A stretch of DNA of 45,013 bases from NCBI GenBank assembly GCA_023422565.1, contig JAFAGR010000008.1:1-45013 (forward strand), read 5' to 3'. Source of the stretch: Bacteroidota bacterium. GTDB lineage: Bacteria > Bacteroidota > Bacteroidia > Chitinophagales > Chitinophagaceae. The notes beneath the pieces were generated by a model, which saw only the letters and a list, made by a program, of their open reading frames with translations, searched no databases and had not been told where the DNA came from. Position numbers and translations under genes: made by a program. Positions 1 to 7,726 of this stretch are shown one piece after another (position 1 is the stretch's first letter; the number at the start of each line of letters is the position of its first letter).

Positions 1-228
1 GTTGTGGGTTTTGGGTTGTGGGTTGTGGGAAAATTTACGATGTACGATTTACGATGTACGATTTGTTGCTAAAATACCGGCTGAGGTTTTTCATGGCATC
101 ATCGTTGCGTCGCAATCACTTTGGCGGCATACCAATGAGCAGCAAGTGATGCACGATTTACCTGCCCGATTTCGTGATTAAATTCAACCCGCCAAAGGCG
201 GGCAAGCTATCTAAAATTCATCATTTCA
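1..228. repeat. Low-complexity intergenic tract with simple repeats
   Basis: No gene is seen here. The first 30 bases are a G/T-rich tract built from TTGTGGG and TTTTGGG. Bases 36-70 repeat TTTACGATGTACGA about twice. At 188-202 there is a short palindrome, CCCGCC-AAA-GGCGGG, followed by CAAGCTATC; the same palindrome plus tail recurs near 34.4 kb. Such simple and palindromic tracts are usual between genes in Bacteroidota. Confidence 0.6.
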
Positions 229-984
229 CTAAGGGTTCATTATACTATCCGTCAGCCTCAAATAAGTGGTCCTCAATTTAGGATGGTTGTTCAGCAATCG
301 AAGATGTTTATCCAGCGTTTGAATATCCTTCCTGGCCGCGGGGCCGGTTTGAACCTGTGTGGGCGACAGGCCCATGATCCGTTGGGCAGTTTCCAGAATA
401 AGCGGTTTGAGTAAATTGAAGTTCACATTTTCTTTCATGCAAAACTCCTCGCCAAGGGCATAAAGGTGATTGGTAAAATTGCTTACGATAACTGCTGCTG
501 CGTGTAGCCGTAACCGTTGGTCGTCACCGGCCTGTTCAACAAAAGGACTTAATGTATTTGCAAAATTGCTCAGCAACGCCGTCATCTCCGGTGTGTTTCC
601 ATCTATCAGAAAAGGAATATCCGGAATTTGCATCATCTCGCGCCGTAAGCTTTGAAGCGGATAAAAAACGCCGTATCGTGATGAAACGTTTTTCAACACC
701 TCCATGGGAACAGAGCCCGCGGTGTGCACAACAGGAACGGGATTGGTATGAAGCGTGGAAGCGGAATCGTAAACTGCATTATCTGAGATCGCGATCAGCA
801 CCAGGTCAGATTCAATCGAATGAATTTCGCCCAAACCTGACCAGCTGCATCCCAATTCGCCGGCGAGGGCCATCGCGTGCTCCGGAGTTCTTCCAGCTAC
901 ATGAACCACCTTGTGCCCCTTTGCAGTTATCAGGCGGCCCAATACGGTAGCCACATTGCCGGTTCCAACAATAACAATTCTCAT
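229..984 (-). CDS. Rossmann-fold DUF2520 domain protein (putative oxidoreductase)
   Basis: The 251-residue product opens with the dinucleotide-binding pattern IVIVGTGNVATVLGRL, a Rossmann-like GxGxxA fingerprint. It continues as the two-domain Rossmann-like plus DUF2520 family, which resembles ProC and other F420/NADP-dependent oxidoreductases. Blocks seen are DLVLIAISDNAV (around residue 60), VVHTAGSVP (around 85) and GVFYPLQSL (around 107), followed by the helical C-terminal half with LHAAAVIVSNFTNHLYALGEEF. The substrate is unknown. The length matches the family, so the gene looks intact. It is divergent from the alpha/beta hydrolase gene, with only 19 bases between the two starts, so the two promoters must overlap the opposite coding regions. 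No signal peptide is seen; the protein is probably cytoplasmic. Family assignment is firm, function is not. Confidence 0.85.
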   Translation of the reverse strand: MRIVIVGTGNVATVLGRLITAKGHKVVHVAGRTPEHAMALAGELGCSWSGLGEIHSIESDLVLIAISDNAVYDSASTLHTNPVPVVHTAGSVPMEVLKNVSSRYGVFYPLQSLRREMMQIPDIPFLIDGNTPEMTALLSNFANTLSPFVEQAGDDQRLRLHAAAVIVSNFTNHLYALGEEFCMKENVNFNLLKPLILETAQRIMGLSPTQVQTGPAARKDIQTLDKHLRLLNNHPKLRTTYLRLTDSIMNP

Positions 985-990
985 AAGGTT

Positions 991-998
991 TACCTTTG
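991..998 (+). promoter_or_regulatory. Bacteroidota -7 element (TACCTTTG) for the alpha/beta hydrolase gene
   Basis: TACCTTTG is a perfect match to the Bacteroidota -7 consensus TAnnTTTG. It ends only 5 bases before the ATG at 1004, so a transcript from it would have almost no 5' leader. No TTTG is seen at the expected -33 spacing. Alternatively the match is accidental and the start lies elsewhere. Confidence 0.5.
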
Positions 999-1003
999 TA
1001 AAT

Positions 1004-1852
1004 ATGAATGTACAAAATAAATTAGCGCTTGGCTACATTCGAACGAAACTCAATATCCTTTCGGCTATCAGCGAGAAAATGGCCGGCGATGAACTGTTTC
1101 GCCTGTTTTGTACACCGCCGGGAAAGGTTAGCCCGAAAGCAAACGGAATGTTTTCCGCTCATGAAAAGTTAAGCTTCATCTTAAACGGCAAAAAGGTACA
1201 TGGTTACCGTTGTAATTATCCCGCGAAAAAAACCGCCCTCCTGCTTCACGGATTTTCCAGCTGCATTGATAATTTTTCAGATTTTGTTGAACCACTTGTG
1301 CAAAAAGGATATGCCGTGCTTGCCTTTGATGCCCCGGCGCACGGGCATAGCGAAGGGAAGACCATAAACGCAGTTCAATACGCAGAGATGGTAAACCATA
1401 TAATAAATGAATATGGGCCTGTAGACGCATTGATCGGGCATTCCTTCGGCGGACTCGCGATTGCCCTCGCGCTCGAGAATGATAAAAGCGAGGCGAAACG
1501 ACAGGTTGTACTGATCGCTCCCGCCACAGAAACGACCACTGCCATTGAAGGTGCGTTAAAATTGCTCTCCCTTCACAGCCCCAGATTTCGCACAGCTCTT
1601 GAGCGGAAGATCGAAAACTTCAGCGGTAAGAAAGCCGAATGGTTCTCGATACGAAGGGCGATCGGAAATATAAAGGGACAGGTACTGTGGCTTCACGATG
1701 AAACCGATCGTATTACTCCCATAATTGATGTTTTGCGGGTTAAGAATGACAAGCATCCACATATTACCTTCCATTTTACAAGAGGGCTCGGGCATCGCCG
1801 CATATACCGGGATGCCGAAGTCCGCCAACAGATCATGAATTTTCTTCATTAA
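1004..1852 (+). CDS. Alpha/beta hydrolase
   Basis: The product is a 282-residue alpha/beta-hydrolase-fold enzyme. The catalytic triad is readable: nucleophile Ser147 in GHSFGG, Asp235 in HDETDRITP and His264 in GLGHRRIY. The oxyanion region LLLHGFSS is at about 80-87 and AFDAPAHGHS, a strand-4 motif of this fold, is at about 108. It is probably a cytoplasmic hydrolase of unknown substrate. The frame stays open to 911, but the ATG at 1004 is the better start: upstream residues would overlap the divergent gene and have no family-like sequence, and a TAnnTTTG promoter element lies just before it. The gene is separated from topA by about 140 bases. Confidence 0.82.
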   Translation: MNVQNKLALGYIRTKLNILSAISEKMAGDELFRLFCTPPGKVSPKANGMFSAHEKLSFILNGKKVHGYRCNYPAKKTALLLHGFSSCIDNFSDFVEPLVQKGYAVLAFDAPAHGHSEGKTINAVQYAEMVNHIINEYGPVDALIGHSFGGLAIALALENDKSEAKRQVVLIAPATETTTAIEGALKLLSLHSPRFRTALERKIENFSGKKAEWFSIRRAIGNIKGQVLWLHDETDRITPIIDVLRVKNDKHPHITFHFTRGLGHRRIYRDAEVRQQIMNFLH

Positions 1853-1991
1853 CAGGCTACCCCTCAACAAAAATTTGCGTTTTTCAATTTTAAAGTAATA
1901 TTGCAGCAGCCGGATGTAAGATTTACCGATGGCATATTTATTTCATTTTATATAAACAGCACTCCTTTAACAGCGGAGATTGAGGTTGATT

Positions 1992-4604
1992 ATGGCAAAA
2001 AACTTATTGATTGTAGAGTCTCCCGCGAAAGCGAAAACCATTGAAGCGATCCTTGGAAAGGATTTCGAGGTGAAGAGTTGCTACGGCCACATCCGCGACC
2101 TGGAGAAGAATGATATGGGGATCGACATTAAAAATCGTTTTCAACCCAAATACATTGTTCCGGCTGAGAAAGAGCGCGTGGTGAGAGATCTGAAATCGGT
2201 TGCGAAGAAGGCCGATGAGGTTTGGCTGGCTTCGGATGAGGACCGTGAAGGAGAAAGTATTAGCTGGCACCTTGCAGAGGTGTTGAACCTCGACCCGAAA
2301 ACAACCAAGCGCATCGTTTTTCACGAGATCACCAAGCCGGCGATAGAGAAGGCTGTTAAAAATCCACGTACAATTAATATGAACCTGGTGAATGCGCAAC
2401 AGGCGCGCCGGGTATTGGATCGCATTGTTGGTTTTGAACTCTCCCCTGTTCTTTGGCGGAAGATCGGCCAGCAGGGCGGCTTAAGCGCAGGGCGTGTACA
2501 AAGTGTGGCAGTGAAGCTGATCGCGGAAAAGGAAAGAGAGATCAATCAATTTAATGCTACCGGAAGTTTTAAGGTGGAAGCCTTACTTTCTGCGGAAGAT
2601 AACCAACAAAGGCAGGTAACATTTAAAGCAGAAGGCGGAAAATACAGCCAGGCGGAAGAAGCAGAGAATTTTTTGAATCGTTGTGTAGGTGCGTCTTATA
2701 CCGTTAAGGACGTGCAGAAAAAACCCGGAAAACGCACGCCGGCAGCACCTTTTACTACCTCCACCCTGCAGCAGGAAGCAAGTCGCAAACTTGGGTACGG
2801 CGTTAGTAAAACAATGATGCTTGCGCAACGGCTTTATGAAAGTGGTAAGATAACTTATATGCGTACCGACAGCGTGAACCTGAGCGAAACCGCGCTTGAT
2901 GGCATTCATGGCGAAATAAGAAAGAGCTTTGGCAACAACTATGTGCAGCCAAGGAAATTCTCCAACAAAAATGAAAGCGCGCAGGAAGCGCATGAGGCTA
3001 TTCGTCCGACGTATATGCAGAACCATTCGGTTGGCGATATGGAATTGAACCGGCTTTATGAATTGATATGGAAGCGAACCATCGCCTCGCAAATGAGCGA
3101 CGCGGAATTGGAAAAAACAACCGCTAAAATAAATATTGCCACAAAAAGCGGCGAGAATGAGGAACTGACCGCAACCGGTGAGGTGATAAAGTTCGATGGC
3201 TTTCTGAAAGTGTATATGGAAAGCACGGATGAAGAAGAGGCTGATAATAATGAGGGCGAAAGCAGGCTTCCAAACCTGACTCCCGGGCAACAACTTGAAT
3301 TCAGGCAGATGACGGCAACCGAACGCTTTACACGCCATCCGGCACGCTACACGGAAGCATCCCTGGTTAAAAAACTGGAAGAACTTGGTATTGGCAGGCC
3401 GAGCACTTACGCGCCGACGATCTCCACCATCATCAAAAGAAATTACGTTGAGAAAAAAGATAAGGAAGGTATGAAGAGAGACTTCCGCGTGTTCACTTTA
3501 AAAAACGACCGCGTAACGGCGGAACAAAAACAGGAGAATACGGGTGCCGAAAAATCAAAACTCTTCCCTACCGACCTGGGCTTAGTGGTCACCGATTTTT
3601 TAAACCAGCATTTTACCGATGTGATGGATTATTCTTTCACGGCAAACATTGAAAAGGAATTTGATGAGATCGCCGATGGTAAAATTGTTTGGAACAAGAT
3701 GGTGGAAGAATTTTATGATCCCTTTCATAAGGGTGTACAGCATACATTAGATACGGCCGAACGTGCTGTTGGCGAAAGGCAATTGGGCGTGGACGAAGAA
3801 AGCGGTAAGCCGGTGATCGCAAGGATGGGCCGCTATGGCCCGATGGTGCAAATCGGTTCTCAGAACGATGAGGAGAAGCCGCGTTTTGCAAGATTAAAGG
3901 CCACGCAAAGTATTGAAACGATAAGCTTTGAAGAAGCGATGGATCTTTTCAAACTGCCGCTGACACTTGGAGAATATGAGGGCCAGGAAGTGCAGGTGAA
4001 TGTGGGAAGGTTCGGTCCGTACGTAAAACTCGGGGAGCAATTTATTTCCATTCCCCGTGGTGAAGACATAATGGAAGTTGATCTTAACCGCGCGATAGAG
4101 ATCATTGAAGCGAAAAAAGTTGAAGATGCGCCGATAGGTTTCTATGAAAGCTTGCCGATCACAAAAGGCAAGGGAAGATTCGGCCCCTTTATAAAGTGGA
4201 ATGATCTTTTCATTAACGTACCTAAGGCTTACAATTTTGATTCGCTGACGCAGGCCGATTGCGATGCATTGATCCAAAAGAAACTGGAAAAAGAAGCTAA
4301 TCGTTTTATAAGGCAATGGCCTGAAGAAAAGATCGCGATTGAGAACGGGCGCTGGGGGCCATTCATCCGCTTTGGTAAAAAAATGCTGAAATTATACTCG
4401 AAACCGAATAAGGAAAAGTATACAGCGGAAGAACTTGCCGAAATAGACCTGGATGTGGTTAAACGCATGATCACCGAACAGGACCCGACGGCATTCACCA
4501 AAAAAGCAACAAAGAAAGCTGCACCGAAAAAAACCGCAACAAAAAAATCTGCCGCTAAAAAATCACCGGCAAAAAAAGCCGCTGCGAAAAAAAGTGCAGG
4601 TTGA
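1992..4604 (+). CDS. topA: DNA topoisomerase I (type IA)
   Basis: The 870-residue enzyme relaxes negatively supercoiled DNA. The TOPRIM domain is at the N-terminus: MAKNLLIVESPAKAKTI with Glu9, and SDEDREGE with Asp82, Asp84 and Glu86 for Mg2+. The active-site tyrosine is Tyr289 in ITYMRTDS. The region LEELGIGRPSTYAPTISTI, at about residues 455-475, is also diagnostic. Instead of the cysteine zinc fingers of E. coli TopA, the C-terminal half carries four GR(Y/F/W)GP repeats (GRYGPMV, GRFGPYV, GRFGPFI, GRWGPFI), the TopA C-terminal repeat type. The last 35 or so residues form a Lys/Ala/Pro-rich tail. The frame is open to 1980, but ATG at 1992 gives the conserved N-terminus MAKNLL. A downstream gene begins within a few bases, so the two are probably co-transcribed. 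Confidence 0.97.
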   Translation: MAKNLLIVESPAKAKTIEAILGKDFEVKSCYGHIRDLEKNDMGIDIKNRFQPKYIVPAEKERVVRDLKSVAKKADEVWLASDEDREGESISWHLAEVLNLDPKTTKRIVFHEITKPAIEKAVKNPRTINMNLVNAQQARRVLDRIVGFELSPVLWRKIGQQGGLSAGRVQSVAVKLIAEKEREINQFNATGSFKVEALLSAEDNQQRQVTFKAEGGKYSQAEEAENFLNRCVGASYTVKDVQKKPGKRTPAAPFTTSTLQQEASRKLGYGVSKTMMLAQRLYESGKITYMRTDSVNLSETALDGIHGEIRKSFGNNYVQPRKFSNKNESAQEAHEAIRPTYMQNHSVGDMELNRLYELIWKRTIASQMSDAELEKTTAKINIATKSGENEELTATGEVIKFDGFLKVYMESTDEEEADNNEGESRLPNLTPGQQLEFRQMTATERFTRHPARYTEASLVKKLEELGIGRPSTYAPTISTIIKRNYVEKKDKEGMKRDFRVFTLKNDRVTAEQKQENTGAEKSKLFPTDLGLVVTDFLNQHFTDVMDYSFTANIEKEFDEIADGKIVWNKMVEEFYDPFHKGVQHTLDTAERAVGERQLGVDEESGKPVIARMGRYGPMVQIGSQNDEEKPRFARLKATQSIETISFEEAMDLFKLPLTLGEYEGQEVQVNVGRFGPYVKLGEQFISIPRGEDIMEVDLNRAIEIIEAKKVEDAPIGFYESLPITKGKGRFGPFIKWNDLFINVPKAYNFDSLTQADCDALIQKKLEKEANRFIRQWPEEKIAIENGRWGPFIRFGKKMLKLYSKPNKEKYTAEELAEIDLDVVKRMITEQDPTAFTKKATKKAAPKKTATKKSAAKKSPAKKAAAKKSAG

Positions 4605-4609
4605 ACCTA

Positions 4610-5470
4610 ATGAAGGAGAATAAGGAAATATCAGCTTTGATGCATCTTATTGATGACCCCGATGAAGAGGTGTACAAAACTGTGAGCGATAAGATCCTCT
4701 CCTTCGGTAAGGATATTATTCCGAACCTCGAACATCTTTGGGAAACCATCACTAATACCGATACCCAGGAACGCATTGAATTGCTCATCCACCGGGTACA
4801 TCACCGCGACCTTTCAATGGAATTCGAGGCCTGGAAATCGGGCGAGGCCGGTTTGTTGGAAGGGGCTTTATTGGTGAGCAAATATCATTATCCTGATCTT
4901 GCATTTGCACCTACATTAAAGGAACTCGAAAAATTAAGGCGCAACATCTGGCTTGAACTGAACAACTACCTTACCTCATTTGAAAAGGTGAATGTGTTCA
5001 ACGGAATTTTTTACAATTACTACAAACAGAAAAGCGTTGAAGTAAGCTATGAGAATCCCGATACATTTTTAATGCACAAAGCGCTGGAAACAAAAAAGGG
5101 AAATTCGATCAGCAATGGCATCATCTATCTCGTACTTGCCGCCCAGCTCGACCTTCCCATATACGCGATCAACATTCCGCGGCAATTTATACTGGGTTAC
5201 ATGAATCAAGGCTCACACGCTTCCATGGCCCATTCCTCTGAAATGATCAGTTTTTATATTGATCCTTCTACCGGGCAAATGTATTCGCACAAGGACATTG
5301 AAAATTATTTCAAAAGGTTATCTGTGCCTCCAGTTTCTTCTTACTTCAAGCCGCTAAGCAACAAGCGAATTATTCAGTATTTGCTTGAAGAAATCAGTAA
5401 GTGTTACGATAACGAGCGCAATGTTTACAAGCGGGATGAGTTGTTGTATTTTGCGGGGATGCTGGATTAG
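4610..5470 (+). CDS. SirB1/transglutaminase-like family protein
   Basis: The product is about 286 residues. It resembles the SirB1-type transglutaminase-like proteins of Bacteroidota: a helical N-terminal part (HEAT-like, about 1-110), then KKGNSISNGIIYLVLAAQLDLPIYAINIPRQFILGY, which corresponds to the R-x-G-x-x-x-S-L-x-Y-L...G-x-x-F-P-x-H-F block of SirB1, and a final FYIDPSTGQMYS segment. The position of the transglutaminase catalytic Cys is occupied by Ser (GNSIS), so thiol catalysis is unlikely. ATG at 4610 is preferred; an in-frame TTG at 4601 overlaps the topA stop. The gap to topA is 5 bases, so they are probably one transcription unit. The role is unknown, and the family link rests on motif reading alone. 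Confidence 0.7.
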   Translation: MKENKEISALMHLIDDPDEEVYKTVSDKILSFGKDIIPNLEHLWETITNTDTQERIELLIHRVHHRDLSMEFEAWKSGEAGLLEGALLVSKYHYPDLAFAPTLKELEKLRRNIWLELNNYLTSFEKVNVFNGIFYNYYKQKSVEVSYENPDTFLMHKALETKKGNSISNGIIYLVLAAQLDLPIYAINIPRQFILGYMNQGSHASMAHSSEMISFYIDPSTGQMYSHKDIENYFKRLSVPPVSSYFKPLSNKRIIQYLLEEISKCYDNERNVYKRDELLYFAGMLD

Positions 5471-5486
5471 TTCGTAGTCGGTAGTC
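5471..5486 (+). repeat. Dispersed intergenic repeat, partner of 42614-42629
   Basis: The 16 bases TTCGTAGTCGGTAGTC are the exact reverse complement of 42614-42629. Both copies lie in gaps between convergent genes, and each is surrounded by degenerate GTAGTC or GACTAC units. Confidence 0.6.
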
Positions 5487-5517
5487 ATTAGCCGTTAGTC
5501 GTTAAGTGCCGATGCTC

Positions 5518-5565
5518 CAGCACATCTCCAAATCAGCACATCTCCAAATCAGCACATCTCCAAAT
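5518..5565 (+). repeat. Three perfect tandem copies of a 16-bp unit
   Basis: CAGCACATCTCCAAAT occurs three times head to tail at 5518-5533, 5534-5549 and 5550-5565. It lies in the gap between the SirB1-like gene and the convergent cytidine deaminase gene; the last copy reaches the cdd stop codon. With only three copies and no spacers it is a simple tandem repeat, not a CRISPR. Confidence 0.85.
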
Positions 5566-6047
5566 CACTCCATATCCTTACTTCCAAACGAAAACGGCAG
5601 TAACAATCCGGCATTGTCGAGCACGATCACTTTCCCGGTAAGCCCGCTAAGCACTATCCGTATCGGGCTGCCACCCCTTGCTTCGAATTCAAGAAGAGAT
5701 TGCCGGCAGATACCGCAGGGCGAAACGGGATGTGAGCTCTCGCCGTTCTTATTGTTATAACTAATGGCGAGCGTTTCTATTCCTTCACCGGGGAACAAAC
5801 TTGAAGCGGCAGACATCAGCACGCGCTCTGCGCAGATGCCAACAGGGTAAGAAGCATTCTCCTGGTTGGTGCCCTTTACAAGACTTCCGTTCTTCATGCG
5901 GGCAACGGCGCCAACGAGAAAGTTGCTGTATGGAGCGTACGCGTCCCGGGTGGTGTCGCGCGCTGCTTCAAGAAGATCTTTGTCAGATTTTGGTAATTCG
6001 TCTGATGAGGTAAATACCTCGTAATTAAAACTAAATTGTTCTTTCAT
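5565..6047 (-). CDS. cdd: Cytidine deaminase
   Basis: The 160-residue enzyme deaminates cytidine and deoxycytidine to uridine and deoxyuridine in pyrimidine salvage. The zinc site of the small homotetrameric class is visible: Cys72 with the proton-shuttle Glu74 in ICAERV, and Cys111 and Cys114 in PCGICRQ. The substrate region YAPYSNFLVGA (38-48) and NASYPVGICAE are typical. It is slightly longer than the usual 130-140 residues because of N-terminal and C-terminal extensions. It lies downstream of lepB on the same strand but is insulated by a strong hairpin terminator at 6057-6081, so it probably has its own promoter. Confidence 0.95.
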   Translation of the reverse strand: MKEQFSFNYEVFTSSDELPKSDKDLLEAARDTTRDAYAPYSNFLVGAVARMKNGSLVKGTNQENASYPVGICAERVLMSAASSLFPGEGIETLAISYNNKNGESSHPVSPCGICRQSLLEFEARGGSPIRIVLSGLTGKVIVLDNAGLLLPFSFGSKDME

Positions 6048-6056
6048 ATCAATGAT

Positions 6057-6081
6057 AAAAAAACCTCCCGTTAAGGAGGTT
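6057..6081 (-). terminator. Intrinsic terminator of lepB
   Basis: Read on the minus strand, AACCTCC-TTAACG-GGAGGTT forms a 7-bp stem with a 6-base loop, and the T-run (complement of A 6057-6063) overlaps and follows its 3' arm. It sits about 30 bases after the lepB stop and before the cdd start. Confidence 0.85.
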
Positions 6082-6112
6082 CTGAAAATTAATGATTTTT
6101 ATTGATATCATC

Positions 6113-7624
6113 TTACTTAATGCTTTTGAAAAGCCGCTTCCATCTTGGGCCATTCTCCCAACTGAACCAGATCAATGAAGCCTTTCCCACCACATGATCT
6201 TCGGGAACAAAGCCCCAATAACGGCTGTCAAGAGAATTGTGACGGTTATCTCCCATCATCCAATAATAGTCCATTTTAAAGGTGTAGGATGTGGCGGGCT
6301 GACCGTTTATGATCACCTGCTCTCCCCTTTTTTCCACGGTGTTACCCTCATACACCCGGATACAGCGTTCATAACGGATAAGGTTATCCGAAGTTAATTG
6401 GATCGTTTCTCCTTTTTTCGGTATCCATAACGGGCCATAGTTGTCAACTGTCCATTTGCTTGTGGTATCGTAATAAGGGAACAACTCTTTTGAGCGGTAA
6501 TTTTGATCGTTCGCTTGCGGAATGAAATCTGTGAGCTTATAGTTTGCCGGAAGGCTCACTCCATTCTTTTCGGCATTCGTAATATTTACAAGATATTCAT
6601 GCGGGCCGATCTGCGTGAGATCGCCCTGGTCGGGCCTTATAGCGATTCCATAGCTTTCCAGTTTTTCCTGGTCCACGTAAGAATCAGCCGGAATAGAAAG
6701 CCTGTGATAACGCTCCATATCAGGGTGTGAGGGTTGCTGACTGCCACTGGTATATACTACACCATTAATTATTCGCAAGGTATCTCCTCCTACCGCCACG
6801 CAACGCTTAATGAAATTCTCGCGCTTGTCAACAGGCCGCGTTTTAATAATGCTCCCAAAACGGTTCCAGGTAGCGTCACGTCCGATCTCACGAACTGCCT
6901 GGTAATAAGTAACCCGGCTTCCAAAATTCACCTCATCGTTTATCAGGGTGTCGTTCACCGGAAAGTTGAAAACAACTACGTCGTCCCGCTTCACCGGACT
7001 TGCAAACCACCTCGTATATGGAATATGGATCAACTCGGAGTAAGATTGCGAATTGGTGATCGGCATGGTATGATGCACAAAGGGCATGGCCAATGGAGTG
7101 TTGGGTATACGCGGGCCATAAGAAAACTTGCTTACAAAAAGAAAGTCATTCACCAACAATGTCTTCTCCATGGATGGAGTCGGAATGGTATAGGCTTCAA
7201 AAATGAAAGTGCGAATAAGTGTTGCCGCTACTATGGCAAACACTGCAGCGTCTACCCATTCCCGTATGGTTCCTTTTTTATAATTATGAACAACATCCTT
7301 CCCGGCATATCTTTCATTCTTCGAAAAGCCCATGTATGGCAGGTAGATAAAGGGAACCAGCACCACTGCGGCATGGTGGAGAATGGAGAACCTTCCGAAG
7401 TGCTCCACAAATTTTATGAGGATCCAGATGGTAATGAAAAAGCCCGCTATCGGGATGAACTGCAGAAAGAACCAGAATTTCTTCAGCTGCATTTTTTCTA
7501 CCATACACCAGGTATTGTAATACGGAATCAGGGCTTTCCATGGCTCAATGCCTGCTTTTTTAAACATTCCGTACAAACCAATGTGGCTCGCAACAATTAA
7601 AACAATCAAAACTATCCAACCCAT
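6113..7624 (-). CDS. lepB: Signal peptidase I, with an N-terminal multi-spanning membrane domain
   Basis: The product is the membrane serine protease that removes signal peptides from exported proteins. Taking ATG at 7624 (MGWIVLIV) gives 503 residues. The catalytic Ser151 lies in IPTPSMEKTLL and the general-base Lys273 in ENFIKRCVAVGGD; the conserved C-terminal box is MMGDNRHNSLDSRYWGFVPEDHVVG. Between Lys273 and that box are about 150 extra residues, the long insertion usual in Bacteroidota. Ahead of the catalytic domain are three hydrophobic segments and a GIEPWKALIPYYN motif (a DUF5684-like region), followed by the usual membrane anchor before the Ser. The frame is open from a TTG at 7645, but that TTG is part of a perfect TAnnTTTG promoter element, so ATG at 7624 is chosen. 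Confidence 0.93.
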   Translation of the reverse strand: MGWIVLIVLIVASHIGLYGMFKKAGIEPWKALIPYYNTWCMVEKMQLKKFWFFLQFIPIAGFFITIWILIKFVEHFGRFSILHHAAVVLVPFIYLPYMGFSKNERYAGKDVVHNYKKGTIREWVDAAVFAIVAATLIRTFIFEAYTIPTPSMEKTLLVNDFLFVSKFSYGPRIPNTPLAMPFVHHTMPITNSQSYSELIHIPYTRWFASPVKRDDVVVFNFPVNDTLINDEVNFGSRVTYYQAVREIGRDATWNRFGSIIKTRPVDKRENFIKRCVAVGGDTLRIINGVVYTSGSQQPSHPDMERYHRLSIPADSYVDQEKLESYGIAIRPDQGDLTQIGPHEYLVNITNAEKNGVSLPANYKLTDFIPQANDQNYRSKELFPYYDTTSKWTVDNYGPLWIPKKGETIQLTSDNLIRYERCIRVYEGNTVEKRGEQVIINGQPATSYTFKMDYYWMMGDNRHNSLDSRYWGFVPEDHVVGKASLIWFSWENGPRWKRLFKSIK

Positions 7625-7642
7625 AATTATCTTTTTGCCGGC

Positions 7643-7650
7643 CAAAAGTA
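7643..7650 (-). promoter_or_regulatory. Bacteroidota -7 element (TACTTTTG) upstream of lepB
   Basis: On the minus strand the sequence reads TACTTTTG, a perfect TAnnTTTG match, ending 18 bases before the ATG at 7624. It would give a leader of roughly 10-15 bases. It decides the lepB start against the overlapping in-frame TTG. No good -33 TTTG is seen. Confidence 0.6.
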
Positions 7651-7726
7651 CAATAGAAAAGGTTTGGTTACCGACCGATCAGCATCAGCCAAAGCCATTC
7701 GCGGCATTTTAACAAATCGTGAAACC

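Noticed and set aside
1..70. Replication origin or G-quadruplex-type element in the G/T-rich start
   Set aside because: No DnaA boxes, dnaA or dnaN neighbours; similar low-complexity tracts occur in other gaps of this window.
4555..5480. Frameshift or fusion between topA and the SirB1-like gene
   Set aside because: Both frames are complete, with their own start and stop, and each has full family length; they only lie close together.
5518..5565. CRISPR-like direct repeats
   Set aside because: Three contiguous copies without spacers, and no cas gene nearby; a simple tandem repeat explains it.
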